Assembly: GCA_016206685.1 (NCBI GenBank)
Contig: JACQRB010000010.1
Span: forward strand, 1 to 16,332
Reading direction: 5' to 3'
Source of the DNA: Candidatus Omnitrophota bacterium
GTDB lineage: Bacteria; Omnitrophota; Gorgyraeia; Aquiviventales; Aquiviventaceae
Length of the DNA stretch: 16,332 bases
Program-made: the position numbers and the translations under genes
Part shown: positions 5,248-12,230 of the stretch, in pieces
Layout: the number at the start of each line of letters is the position of its first letter
How positions within the stretch are numbered: the stretch's first letter is position 1
The notes under the pieces: model-generated
What the model was told of the DNA's origin: nothing
What the model saw: the letters and a program-made list of their open reading frames with translations, nothing else
Databases searched by the model: none

Positions 5248-6339
5248 ATGGCTGATCCCATCACGTGGCTGACGAACGGCAAGCTCATCACGCCGCGCGG
5301 CATAGTCGGCGGCGCCGTCGGCATTCGTGGCGAGCACCTCGCCCACGTCGGCGCCACTCCCCCCCGCGGCGATGAGCGGATCAGCGCGCGCGGCCGCTAC
5401 ATCGCGCCGGGCTTCATTGACCTGCATATCTGGGGAGACCCTGCGCGCGTGGCGGCTGAGGAAGCCAGAACCGGCACGACAGGATTCCTGACGGCGATCG
5501 GGCCGGAGTCGCCGGAGCTCCTGGTGAACCACCTCGCGCAGCTGGACCTGACGCCCGATGCGCGCGGGGCCCGCTGCCTGGGGATCCATCTGGAGGGGCC
5601 ATTCCTGAATCCGTTGCGGGCCGGGGCCTTGGCCAGCCGGTGGCTGCGTCCCCCGGTGAGCCGGGAGCTTCGGCAGTTGGCGCACCAGGCCGGCGCGGCC
5701 CTGCGGCTCATCACGATCGCGCCGGAGATCCCCCGCGGGATCGAGACGATCCGCTGGTGCGCGCGTCATCGCGTCGCCGTCTCGCTCGGCCACAGCGACG
5801 CCGATGCCGCGGCGACGCAGCGCGCGATCAGCGCCGGAGCCAGCGCGGTCACGCACGTGTTCAACGGGATGCGCCCGCTGCATCATCGCGATCCGGGGCT
5901 GTTGGGGGAGGTCCTCACCGATGATCGCCTGACGGCGATGATCGTCCTCGACGGCATCCACGTCGATCCGCGGGCCTTTCAGTTCCTGGTGCGCTGCAAG
6001 GGGCCTGACGGCGTGGTGCTGGCGACCGACTCGGTCCGGCACCAGCCGTTCCGGCAGTCCGCCTACGCGCACGGCGCCTATCGGCTCAAGGGCGGGGTGC
6101 TGGCCGGCAGCGCGCTGACCATGATCCAGGCGGTGCGCAACGCCGTGGTCTCCGGCAAGATCCCGCTGCACCAGGCGGTGCAGATGGCCAGCTTCAATCC
6201 CGCGCGGCTGATCCACGAGTCGCCTCGCCTGGGATCGCTCGAGGCGGGCAAGCGCGCGGATCTGGTCGTGTTCGACGACGCGTTCCGGGTGTGGATGACG
6301 CTCGTGGATGGGCGCGTCGTGTACCGGCGGGGACGCTGA
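5248..6339 (+). CDS. nagA: N-acetylglucosamine-6-phosphate deacetylase (NagA-like)
   Basis: A 363-residue amidohydrolase that should remove acetate from GlcNAc-6-P, giving glucosamine-6-P, the product GlmS also makes. Family marks in order: PGFIDLHIWGD (56-64), HLEGPF with metal-ligand Glu116, LGHSDAD with His182, THVFNGMRPL with His203, DGIHVDP, and the catalytic Asp261 in LATDSVRH. The usual HxH of the first strand is HxW here; E. coli NagA also lacks HxH there, so a single-metal enzyme is likely. The ATG at 5248 is chosen because upstream in-frame codons belong to tRNA-like copy D; there is no clear Shine-Dalgarno site. glmS starts three bases after the stop. NagA is well supported; the precise sugar is inferred. 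Confidence 0.88.
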   Translation: MADPITWLTNGKLITPRGIVGGAVGIRGEHLAHVGATPPRGDERISARGRYIAPGFIDLHIWGDPARVAAEEARTGTTGFLTAIGPESPELLVNHLAQLDLTPDARGARCLGIHLEGPFLNPLRAGALASRWLRPPVSRELRQLAHQAGAALRLITIAPEIPRGIETIRWCARHRVAVSLGHSDADAAATQRAISAGASAVTHVFNGMRPLHHRDPGLLGEVLTDDRLTAMIVLDGIHVDPRAFQFLVRCKGPDGVVLATDSVRHQPFRQSAYAHGAYRLKGGVLAGSALTMIQAVRNAVVSGKIPLHQAVQMASFNPARLIHESPRLGSLEAGKRADLVVFDDAFRVWMTLVDGRVVYRRGR

Positions 6340-6342
6340 CTC

Positions 6343-8181
6343 ATGTGCGGGATCGTAGGCTACGTCGGCAAACCCCCGGTGGTCGGCACCGTCCTGGACG
6401 CCCTGAGCCGCCTGGAGTACCGGGGCTACGACTCCGCGGGGATCGCCGTGTTCAACGGACGCGGGATCGAGGTGCGCAAGCGGGTCGGCAAGCTCAAAGA
6501 GCTGATCGCCTCGCTCAACACGCAACCGCTCGAAGGGCAGGCGGCCGTGGGGCACACAAGATGGGCGACGCATGGAGAGCCCTCGGAGCGCAACGCGCAT
6601 CCGCACCTGGACTGCCGCGGGGAGCTGGCGCTGGTCCACAACGGCATCGTCGAAAACTACGCCGAGCTCAAAGCCCGCCTGCTGGGGCAGGGCCACCGGT
6701 TTCGCTCGCAGACCGACACCGAAGTCATCGCGCATCTGGTTGAAGAGCACGCCAAGCGCCTGCCGCTTGCCGAGGCCTTCCGCAGCGCCCTGAAGGAACT
6801 GCGCGGCTCGTACGCCCTCTGTCTCATCGCCAAGCGGGATCCGACGCATCTGCACGGCGCCCGGGCGGGGAGCCCGCTCATCGTCGGCTTGGGCAGGGGA
6901 GAGGCGTTTTTGGCCAGCGACGTGCCGGCGGTGTTGGCCCGCACCCGCCGGGTGATCTATCTGAACGAGCAGGAAGTGGTGGAGCTGTCCACGTCGGGGG
7001 TGAAGCTCACCACGCTCAACGGGACCCCGGTCGCCCGCAAGCCCTCGACGGTCTCCTGGGATCTGTCCGCCGCGCAGAAGGAAGGCTATGACCACTTCAT
7101 GCTCAAAGAGATCTTTGAGCAGCCCTCCGCCGTCGAGCGGACGCTCTACAACCGCCTGGATGCCGCCAAGGGGCAGATCGCCTTCGATCACCGCACCCGG
7201 GCGTTCCTCTCGCGCCTCAGCTCCCGCGAGAAATTCGTCATCATCGCCTGCGGCACCGCCTATCACGCCGGACTGGTGGGAGGGTACATGCTGGAGGAGC
7301 TCGCCAAAATTCCGGTCGATGTCGATTTGGCGAGCGAGTTCCGCTACCGCGCTCCGATGCTGGATCGCGATACCACCGTCATCGCGATCACGCAATCCGG
7401 CGAGACGGCCGACACCCTGGCGGGCGTGCGGCTGGCGAAAGAGCAGGGCGCGAAGGTCCTGGCCATCTGCAACGTGATGGGCTCCTCCATCCCGCGCGAG
7501 GCCGACGCCGTGCTCTACACGCACGCCGGGCCGGAGATCGCGGTGGCGTCCACGAAAGCCTACACCTCCCAATTGACCGTGCTGTACCTGTTGACCCTGT
7601 CGCTGGCGAAGCGCCGGGGGCTCGTGAAGCCCGCGCGGCTGCGCGAGCTGCTCACGACGCTGGGGCGCCTCCCGCGGCTCATCGAGCGCTCGCTGGCGGC
7701 CGAGCCCGCGATCAAGCGGATCGCCAGGCGCTACGCCCGGGCGCGCAACTTCTACTATCTGGGGCGCCGCTACAACTTCCCCAGCGCCCTGGAAGGCGCG
7801 CTGAAGCTCAAGGAGATCTGCCCGCGCATCCACGCCGAAGGCTACGCGGCGGGGGAGATGAAGCACGGCCCCATCTCGCTGATCCGCAACGGCTGGCCCG
7901 TCGTCTTTCTCGCGACCGACTCAACCGTCTACGAGAAGGTCGTCTCCAACATCGAGGAGGTGAGGGCGCGCAAAGGCGAGTGCCTCCTCATCGCCTCGGA
8001 AGGCAACCGCGCCATCCGGCGCCATGCCGACGCGCTGATCACGGTGCCCAAGACCGAGGAGCTCTTTTCCCCCATCCTCATCGCCGCGCCCCTGCAGTTG
8101 CTGGCCTACCACATCGCCAGGCTCAACGGCTGCGATATTGATCAGCCGCCGAACCTGGCGAAGAGCGTGACGGTGGAATAA
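6343..8181 (+). CDS. glmS: Glutamine--fructose-6-phosphate aminotransferase (isomerizing)
   Basis: GlmS, 612 residues, the normal family length, converts fructose-6-P plus glutamine to glucosamine-6-P, the first step towards UDP-GlcNAc for peptidoglycan and lipid A. The N-terminal glutaminase starts MCGIVGYVG, with Cys2 as nucleophile after Met removal, followed by EYRGYDSAG, HTRWATHG (71-78), HNGIVENY and SQTDTE. Two SIS sugar-phosphate domains follow, with CGTAYHAG (303-310) and SQSGE-type TQSGETADT (Ser352). The C-terminus ends DQPPNLAKSVTVE, carrying the conserved active-site lysine. It is packed against nagA (3-nt gap) and rsmI. No glmS ribozyme is seen upstream, where there are only three bases. 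Confidence 0.97.
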   Translation: MCGIVGYVGKPPVVGTVLDALSRLEYRGYDSAGIAVFNGRGIEVRKRVGKLKELIASLNTQPLEGQAAVGHTRWATHGEPSERNAHPHLDCRGELALVHNGIVENYAELKARLLGQGHRFRSQTDTEVIAHLVEEHAKRLPLAEAFRSALKELRGSYALCLIAKRDPTHLHGARAGSPLIVGLGRGEAFLASDVPAVLARTRRVIYLNEQEVVELSTSGVKLTTLNGTPVARKPSTVSWDLSAAQKEGYDHFMLKEIFEQPSAVERTLYNRLDAAKGQIAFDHRTRAFLSRLSSREKFVIIACGTAYHAGLVGGYMLEELAKIPVDVDLASEFRYRAPMLDRDTTVIAITQSGETADTLAGVRLAKEQGAKVLAICNVMGSSIPREADAVLYTHAGPEIAVASTKAYTSQLTVLYLLTLSLAKRRGLVKPARLRELLTTLGRLPRLIERSLAAEPAIKRIARRYARARNFYYLGRRYNFPSALEGALKLKEICPRIHAEGYAAGEMKHGPISLIRNGWPVVFLATDSTVYEKVVSNIEEVRARKGECLLIASEGNRAIRRHADALITVPKTEELFSPILIAAPLQLLAYHIARLNGCDIDQPPNLAKSVTVE

Positions 8182-8182
8182 C

Positions 8183-8869
8183 GTGGGAACGCTGTACCTG
8201 GTGGCCACACCCGTCGGCAACTTGCGCGACGTGACGCTGCGCGCCCTGGAGACCTTGAAGGCGGTGGACGCCATCGCCTGCGAAGACACGCGCCAGACGG
8301 CGAAGCTGCTCCATCGCTATCAGATCCGCAAGCCGATGACGAGCCTGCATGAGCACAACGAGCGCAGCCGCACGCCGGGGTTATTGGCGCGCCTGCAAGC
8401 CGGCGAGTCGATCGCGCTGGTCTGCGACGGAGGCACGCCCCTGATTAGCGACCCCGGCTGGTGGCTGGCGCATCGGGCGATCGAGGAGCAGATCCCGGTG
8501 AGCTGGATCCCGGGGCCGACGGCGCTCGTCGGCGCGCTGGTGTTATCCGGGCTGCCGATGGAGCGGTTCGTGTTCGAGGGGTTTCTTCCGACAAAAAGCG
8601 GCCAGCGGCGCAAGCGGCTGGAAGCGTTGAAAGACGAGGAGCGCACCATCATTCTCTACGAGTCGCCGCACCGGCTGCTGAAGACCCTCCGCGACATCCA
8701 CGACGTGCTGGGCGACGTGTCGATGGCCTGCGCGCGCGAGCTGACGAAAACCTTTGAGGAAGCCCGGCGCGGGACGGCGGGCGAGCTGTTGAGCCACTTC
8801 GAGCAGCATCCGCCGCGCGGAGAGTTTGCCATCGTGTTTAGTCCGCAGTCCATAGTCCATAGTCCATAG
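8183..8869 (+). CDS. rsmI: 16S rRNA (cytidine1402-2'-O)-methyltransferase
   Basis: RsmI uses SAM to methylate the ribose of C1402 in the 30S decoding centre. The GTG start gives MGTLYLVATPVGNLRDVTLRA, the canonical tetrapyrrole-methylase-fold opening, followed by ACEDTRQTAKLL, CDGGTPLISDPGW, IPGPTALVGALVLSGLP, FEGFLPTKSGQR and YESPHRLLKTL. At 228 residues it lacks the extra C-terminal domain of the ~286-residue E. coli enzyme, as some bacterial homologues do. Its last eight or so codons (SPQSIVHSP) and its TAG stop come from a 7-bp tandem repeat, so the natural C-terminus has been altered. It starts one base after glmS and stops two bases before lpxA. Confidence 0.95.
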   Translation: MGTLYLVATPVGNLRDVTLRALETLKAVDAIACEDTRQTAKLLHRYQIRKPMTSLHEHNERSRTPGLLARLQAGESIALVCDGGTPLISDPGWWLAHRAIEEQIPVSWIPGPTALVGALVLSGLPMERFVFEGFLPTKSGQRRKRLEALKDEERTIILYESPHRLLKTLRDIHDVLGDVSMACARELTKTFEEARRGTAGELLSHFEQHPPRGEFAIVFSPQSIVHSP

Positions 8870-8871
8870 TC
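8840..8871 (+). repeat. 7-bp tandem repeat AGTCCAT at the rsmI/lpxA junction
   Basis: One degenerate unit (AGTCCGC) and three perfect AGTCCAT units are followed by AGTC, which runs directly into the lpxA ATG. The repeat supplies the end and stop of rsmI and fills the place where a ribosome binding site for lpxA would be. Confidence 0.9.
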
Positions 8872-9747
8872 ATGAAGAACGCCATCCATCCAAGCGCCAT
8901 CATCGCCAAGGGGGTGCAGTTGGGCGAGGGCAACGAGATCGGGCCGGGCTGCGTCATTGACGGGCCCGCGGTCATCGGCTCGCGCAACAAGCTCTGGATG
9001 AACGTCTATATCGGCCCAGGCACGTCGATGGGGGACGATAACCAGGCGCACATGGGGGCGGTCGTAGGCCATATCCCTCAGGACCTGGCCTTCGCCAATG
9101 CTCCCAGCTCGACCAAGATCGGCTCCCGAAACCAGATCCGGGAATACGTCACGATCCACCGGGGCACGAAGGAAGGGACCTCCACCGTGATCGGCGATGA
9201 CTGCTTCCTGATGGCCAACGCCCACGTCGCGCACAACTGCGAGATCGGCAACCGCGTCATCCTGGTGAACCTGGCCAGCCTCACCGGCTACTGCCTCATT
9301 GAGGACGAGGCGTTCATCTCCGGGATGGTGGGGCTGCACCAATTCACCCGCGTGGGCCGGCTGGCCATGATCAGCGCGCTCTCGGCGGTCAACAAGGACA
9401 TCCCCCCGTACATGCTCTGCGGCGGACGCCCCGGCGTCATCCAGGGCCTGAACGTCGTGGGAATGCGCCGGGCCGGGATGCCGGCATCGGTGCGCGAGGA
9501 CATCAAGCACGCCTACAAACTCCTATACCGCTCAGGGCTGAACGTCTCCAACGCCCTGGAAGCCATCGAGCGCGAATGCCGCTCGGAGGAGGTCAAGCAC
9601 CTGGCGGCGTTCGTGCGCGCCTCCGAGCGCGGCATCTGCGCCGGTCTCAGCGCCGAGGCGGACGAGGAAGGCGAGTCCATCCTCCCGAAGAAGACGCTGG
9701 GAGGCCGCTTGACAAGGACGGAGGAGGCAGCAGAAGATGCGGCCTAA
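8872..9747 (+). CDS. lpxA: UDP-N-acetylglucosamine O-acyltransferase (LpxA-like)
   Basis: Left-handed beta-helix acyltransferase of 291 residues, the first enzyme of lipid A synthesis: it transfers an acyl chain from ACP to UDP-GlcNAc. Hexapeptide repeats run from HPSAIIAKGVQLGEGNEIGP to about residue 185. Motifs: REYVTIHRGT, NAHVAHNCEIGN with the catalytic His (His121, matching E. coli His125), and GLHQFTRVGRLAM. The C-terminal helical region contains GLNVVGMRRAGM, typical of LpxA. The C-terminal ~30 residues are charged and extend beyond the usual ~262. No Shine-Dalgarno site precedes the ATG because a heptamer repeat occupies that position; translation may depend on coupling to rsmI. Its presence implies an outer membrane with lipid A. 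UDP-GlcNAc ultimately comes from glmS two genes upstream. Confidence 0.93.
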   Translation: MKNAIHPSAIIAKGVQLGEGNEIGPGCVIDGPAVIGSRNKLWMNVYIGPGTSMGDDNQAHMGAVVGHIPQDLAFANAPSSTKIGSRNQIREYVTIHRGTKEGTSTVIGDDCFLMANAHVAHNCEIGNRVILVNLASLTGYCLIEDEAFISGMVGLHQFTRVGRLAMISALSAVNKDIPPYMLCGGRPGVIQGLNVVGMRRAGMPASVREDIKHAYKLLYRSGLNVSNALEAIERECRSEEVKHLAAFVRASERGICAGLSAEADEEGESILPKKTLGGRLTRTEEAAEDAA

Positions 9748-10510
9748 AAAAGGCGGAGCGGTCTCGATGCTCAAGATCGGTGGTGTCAAGCTTGGCGAGG
9801 TGCCCCGCGTGGTGCTTGCTGTGGACGGGGAATCTCCTGCTGCCGCACAGGCGGCAGAGGAGGGCGTGGACATTCTTGAGGCCCGCGTCGATCTGTTCTC
9901 CGGGTCGTTGACCTCGGCCAGCGTCGTTGATGAGGTCAAGGTCTTGAAGCGCCACGAGATGCCATTGATCGGCACGATTCGCGCTCAACGCGAGCGCGGC
10001 AAAGCGAAGCTTTCCGACGCTCAGCGCGCAGCCCTCTACCAGCACATCTCGCCGCTCGTCGATGCCATTGACGTTGACGTCAGCGACGGGATCCTGAAGC
10101 CGGTCGTCGCCTGGGCCCGACGGAACAAGAACACGGTCATCCTCTCTCACCACGATTTCCACGGCACGCCTTCGGAGGCGACGTTGGAGCGGGTCGTGAG
10201 GAACGCCGCCGCGCTCGGGGCCGATGTGATCAAGGTCGCGACCCTTGCGAAGGATGAGCGCGACGTCGTGCGGTTGTTGCAGTTCACGGCCGCTCATCGT
10301 CGGAAGAACCTCGTGACGATCACCATGGGGAACATCGGGTCAGTCTCTCGGTTGTTGTTTCCTCTCGTCGGCTCTCTCATGACCTATACGAACGTCTCTC
10401 CGTCCGACGGCCAAATTCCTGTGAAGCGGTTGATCGAGGATCTTCGGTTCTACTGTCCTCGCTATAACGAGGCGCTGATCAGCCGCCTCGGACTGTCAGA
10501 GGACGCCTAG
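9737..10510 (+). CDS. aroD: Type I 3-dehydroquinate dehydratase
   Basis: AroD catalyses the third shikimate step, dehydroquinate to dehydroshikimate, through a Schiff base. Key sites: EARVD with Glu48 and Arg50, IGTIRAQRERG, SHHDFHGTP with the general-acid/base His139, DVIKVATLAK with Schiff-base Lys166, and SRLLFPLVGS plus SPSDGQIPV closing the barrel. Length is 257 with the ATG at 9737, which overlaps lpxA by 11 nt and has GGAGG nine bases upstream; an ATG at 9767 (MLKIGG) would give 247 residues and is also possible. Base use is slightly less GC-skewed than in glmS. No terminator is visible after the TAG; the pyr promoter follows ten bases later. Confidence 0.94.
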   Translation: MRPKKGGAVSMLKIGGVKLGEVPRVVLAVDGESPAAAQAAEEGVDILEARVDLFSGSLTSASVVDEVKVLKRHEMPLIGTIRAQRERGKAKLSDAQRAALYQHISPLVDAIDVDVSDGILKPVVAWARRNKNTVILSHHDFHGTPSEATLERVVRNAAALGADVIKVATLAKDERDVVRLLQFTAAHRRKNLVTITMGNIGSVSRLLFPLVGSLMTYTNVSPSDGQIPVKRLIEDLRFYCPRYNEALISRLGLSEDA

Positions 10511-10520
10511 ACGAATTGGC

Positions 10521-10549
10521 TTGACGAGGGGCGATTAGTTCGCTATACT
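10521..10549 (+). promoter_or_regulatory. Sigma70-type promoter of the pyr operon
   Basis: TTGACG (10521-10526) and TATACT (10544-10549) are separated by an ideal 17 bases. Transcription would start near 10556, just upstream of the PyrR-binding stem-loop. This is the best promoter in the window. Confidence 0.85.
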
Positions 10550-10563
10550 GGTAAACAAGTTCG

Positions 10564-10606
10564 GCACCTTTAAAGGCCCGTCCTGAGAGGCGGGAAAGGG
10601 GAGTGC
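10564..10606 (+). promoter_or_regulatory. PyrR-binding stem-loop (anti-antiterminator)
   Basis: The core TCCTGAGAGGC matches the known PyrR RNA consensus (UCCNGNGAGGY). It is held in a stem CCCG/CGGG (10577-10580 with 10591-10594), with a lower stem CCTTT/AAAGG (10567-10571 with 10595-10599) and an outer GCA/TGC pair. PyrR bound to UMP would stabilise this hairpin and let the downstream terminator form. Confidence 0.8.
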
Positions 10607-10687
10607 ATGATCCGGGTGTCTTGGGGAAACTGTAGGCTCCGACGCGACGTCGGGGCTGTTTTTTTGCCTGCCGCCCACCATGGATAA
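10607..10687 (+). CDS. Possible 26-residue leader peptide spanning the attenuator
   Basis: An ORF with ATG at 10607, preceded by GGGGAG, reads MIRVSWGNCRLRRDVGAVFL and six further residues. It runs through the whole terminator hairpin and its T-run, and stops with TAA eight bases inside pyrR. pyrR itself has no visible Shine-Dalgarno site, so translation of this ORF could both block the terminator and feed ribosomes to pyrR. It could equally be a chance ORF; there is no known family. Confidence 0.3.
   Translation: MIRVSWGNCRLRRDVGAVFLPAAHHG
10637..10665 (+). terminator. Intrinsic terminator of the pyr attenuator
   Basis: The stem CTCCGACG/CGTCGGGG (10637-10644 with 10648-10655, one T-G pair) has a 3-nt loop; three bases later comes a run of seven T (10659-10665). 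It lies between the PyrR-binding hairpin and pyrR, the expected place for PyrR-controlled termination. Its 5' CTCC can pair with GGAG at the end of the PyrR stem, a possible antiterminator. Confidence 0.85.
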
Positions 10688-11243
10688 CCCCCAGGTGGGC
10701 ACCTTCCGCGAGAAAGCCAAGCTGCTGGACGCCGAGGCGATCCGCCGCAGCCTGGTGCGCATCGCCCACGAGATCATCGAACGCAACAAAGGCATCGGGC
10801 AGCTGGCCCTCGTCGGCATCCGCACGCGCGGGGCCGTGCTGGCCAAGCGGCTGGCTGATGAGATCGAGGCCATCGAGCATCAGGCGGTGCCGGTCGGGGC
10901 GCTGGACATCACCCTCTATCGCGACGACCTCTCCCGCATCGCCCCGAATCCCGTGCTGCACGCCACCGACATCCCCTTCGACATCACCGACCTGCGCCTC
11001 GTCCTGGTGGACGACGTGCTCTTCACCGGGCGCACGGTGCGCTCGGCGATGGACGCGCTCGTGGACCTGGGGCGCCCGACGGCGATCCAGCTGGCGGTGC
11101 TGGTGGACCGGGGGCACCGGGAGCTGCCGATCCGCGCCGACTACGTGGGCAAGAACATCCCGACGAACGCAACCGAGCGGGTGGAGGTCCGGCTCAAAGA
11201 CGTTGACGAGCGGGAAGAAGTCGTCATCGAGGAGAGCGCCTAA
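10680..11243 (+). CDS. pyrR: Bifunctional pyr operon regulator / uracil phosphoribosyltransferase
   Basis: PyrR, 187 residues. It binds the pyr mRNA leader when UMP is high and promotes termination; many members also convert uracil plus PRPP to UMP. Evidence: LVGIRTRGAVLAKRLADEI, the PRPP-binding loop VLVDDVLFTGRT at 108-119, and the near-universal stretch IQLAVLVDRGHRELPI followed by RADYVGKNIPT. The ATG at 10680 lies 14 bases after the terminator T-run; no Shine-Dalgarno is seen before it or before the GTG at 10695. It is the first full gene of its own regulated operon, and its target stem-loop is visible just upstream. The stop TAA abuts the pyrB ATG. Confidence 0.96.
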   Translation: MDNPQVGTFREKAKLLDAEAIRRSLVRIAHEIIERNKGIGQLALVGIRTRGAVLAKRLADEIEAIEHQAVPVGALDITLYRDDLSRIAPNPVLHATDIPFDITDLRLVLVDDVLFTGRTVRSAMDALVDLGRPTAIQLAVLVDRGHRELPIRADYVGKNIPTNATERVEVRLKDVDEREEVVIEESA

Positions 11244-12230
11244 ATGGGCAACGGCGCCGTGACGACGCAAGGCGCGACGCAGACCGCACAGTGGACCAAA
11301 AAAGACCTCCTGGGCTTGCGGGACTTGACGCCTGAGGAGATCCGCCTGATCCTGGCGACCGCCGAGTCCTTCCGCGAGATCTCGCTGCGCCCCATCAAAA
11401 AGGTCCCGGCGCTGCGCGGCAAGACCATCGTGAACCTGTTCTTCGAGCCCAGCACCCGCACGCGCACCTCGTTTGAATTGGCCGCCAAGCGCCTCTCCGC
11501 CGATATCGTCAACATCGCGGCCTCCTCGTCCAGTCTCAGCAAGGGCGAGACGCTGCTGGACACCGTCAAGAACCTGGAGGCGCTGAAGATTGACATCATC
11601 GTCATCCGCCACGCCGCCGCCGGCGTGCCGCATCTGATTGCGCGGCACACGGGCGCCTCGGTGATCAACGCGGGCGACGGCGCGCATGAGCACCCCACGC
11701 AGGCGCTGCTCGATCTGCTCACCATCCAGGAGAAGAAGGGGCGCCTCGAGGGGCTGCGCGTGTCCATCATCGGCGACATCGCGCACTCCCGCGTGGCGCG
11801 CTCCAACATCTGGGGCCTGACGAAGCTGGGCGCCGCCGTGACCGTCTGCGGCCCGCCGACGCTCATCCCCCCCCACATCGAGGCGCTGGGGGCGCAGGCG
11901 ACCTACGACATCGGGCAGGCCATCCGCGATGCCGACGTCCTGATGTTGCTGCGCATCCAGCACGAGCGGCAGGAAGCCTTGCTGGTGCCGAGCCTGCGCG
12001 AGTACCGCCTGCGTTATGGGATCGACCGCGAGCGCATCACGCTGGCCAAGCCGGACGTCCTCATCATGCACCCCGGCCCCGTCAACCGCGGGGTCGAGCT
12101 GGACTCCAGCGTCGCGGACGGGCCGCACTCCGTCATCCTCAACCAGGTGACCAACGGCATTGCCGTGCGGATGGCGGTGCTGTACCTGGTCGCCGGCGCG
12201 GCGAAAAGCGAGGCCCTGGATGACGAGTGA
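11244..12230 (+). CDS. pyrB: Aspartate carbamoyltransferase catalytic subunit
   Basis: ATCase, 328 residues, condenses carbamoyl phosphate with aspartate, the first committed step of pyrimidine synthesis. Carbamoyl-phosphate loop FFEPSTRTRTSFE (66-78), SLSKGETLLDT with the mobile loop Ser/Lys, VIRHAAAG, HEHPTQALLDLLTI, and the aspartate-side MHPGPVNRGVE are all present. An N-terminal extension of about 20 residues (MGNGAVTTQGATQTAQW) precedes the core. The start follows the pyrR stop without a gap and has GAGGAG about ten bases upstream. No pyrI regulatory-chain gene is nearby, so control is probably through PyrR. It overlaps pyrC by 11 nt; in Aquifex the two enzymes form one complex, which could also apply here. 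Confidence 0.97.
   Translation: MGNGAVTTQGATQTAQWTKKDLLGLRDLTPEEIRLILATAESFREISLRPIKKVPALRGKTIVNLFFEPSTRTRTSFELAAKRLSADIVNIAASSSSLSKGETLLDTVKNLEALKIDIIVIRHAAAGVPHLIARHTGASVINAGDGAHEHPTQALLDLLTIQEKKGRLEGLRVSIIGDIAHSRVARSNIWGLTKLGAAVTVCGPPTLIPPHIEALGAQATYDIGQAIRDADVLMLLRIQHERQEALLVPSLREYRLRYGIDRERITLAKPDVLIMHPGPVNRGVELDSSVADGPHSVILNQVTNGIAVRMAVLYLVAGAAKSEALDDE

Noticed and set aside
5119..7866. Minus-strand ORF of 915 codons opposite nagA and glmS
   Set aside because: It lies antisense to two certain genes, has shadow-type composition, no domain, and crosses the tRNA-like remnant.
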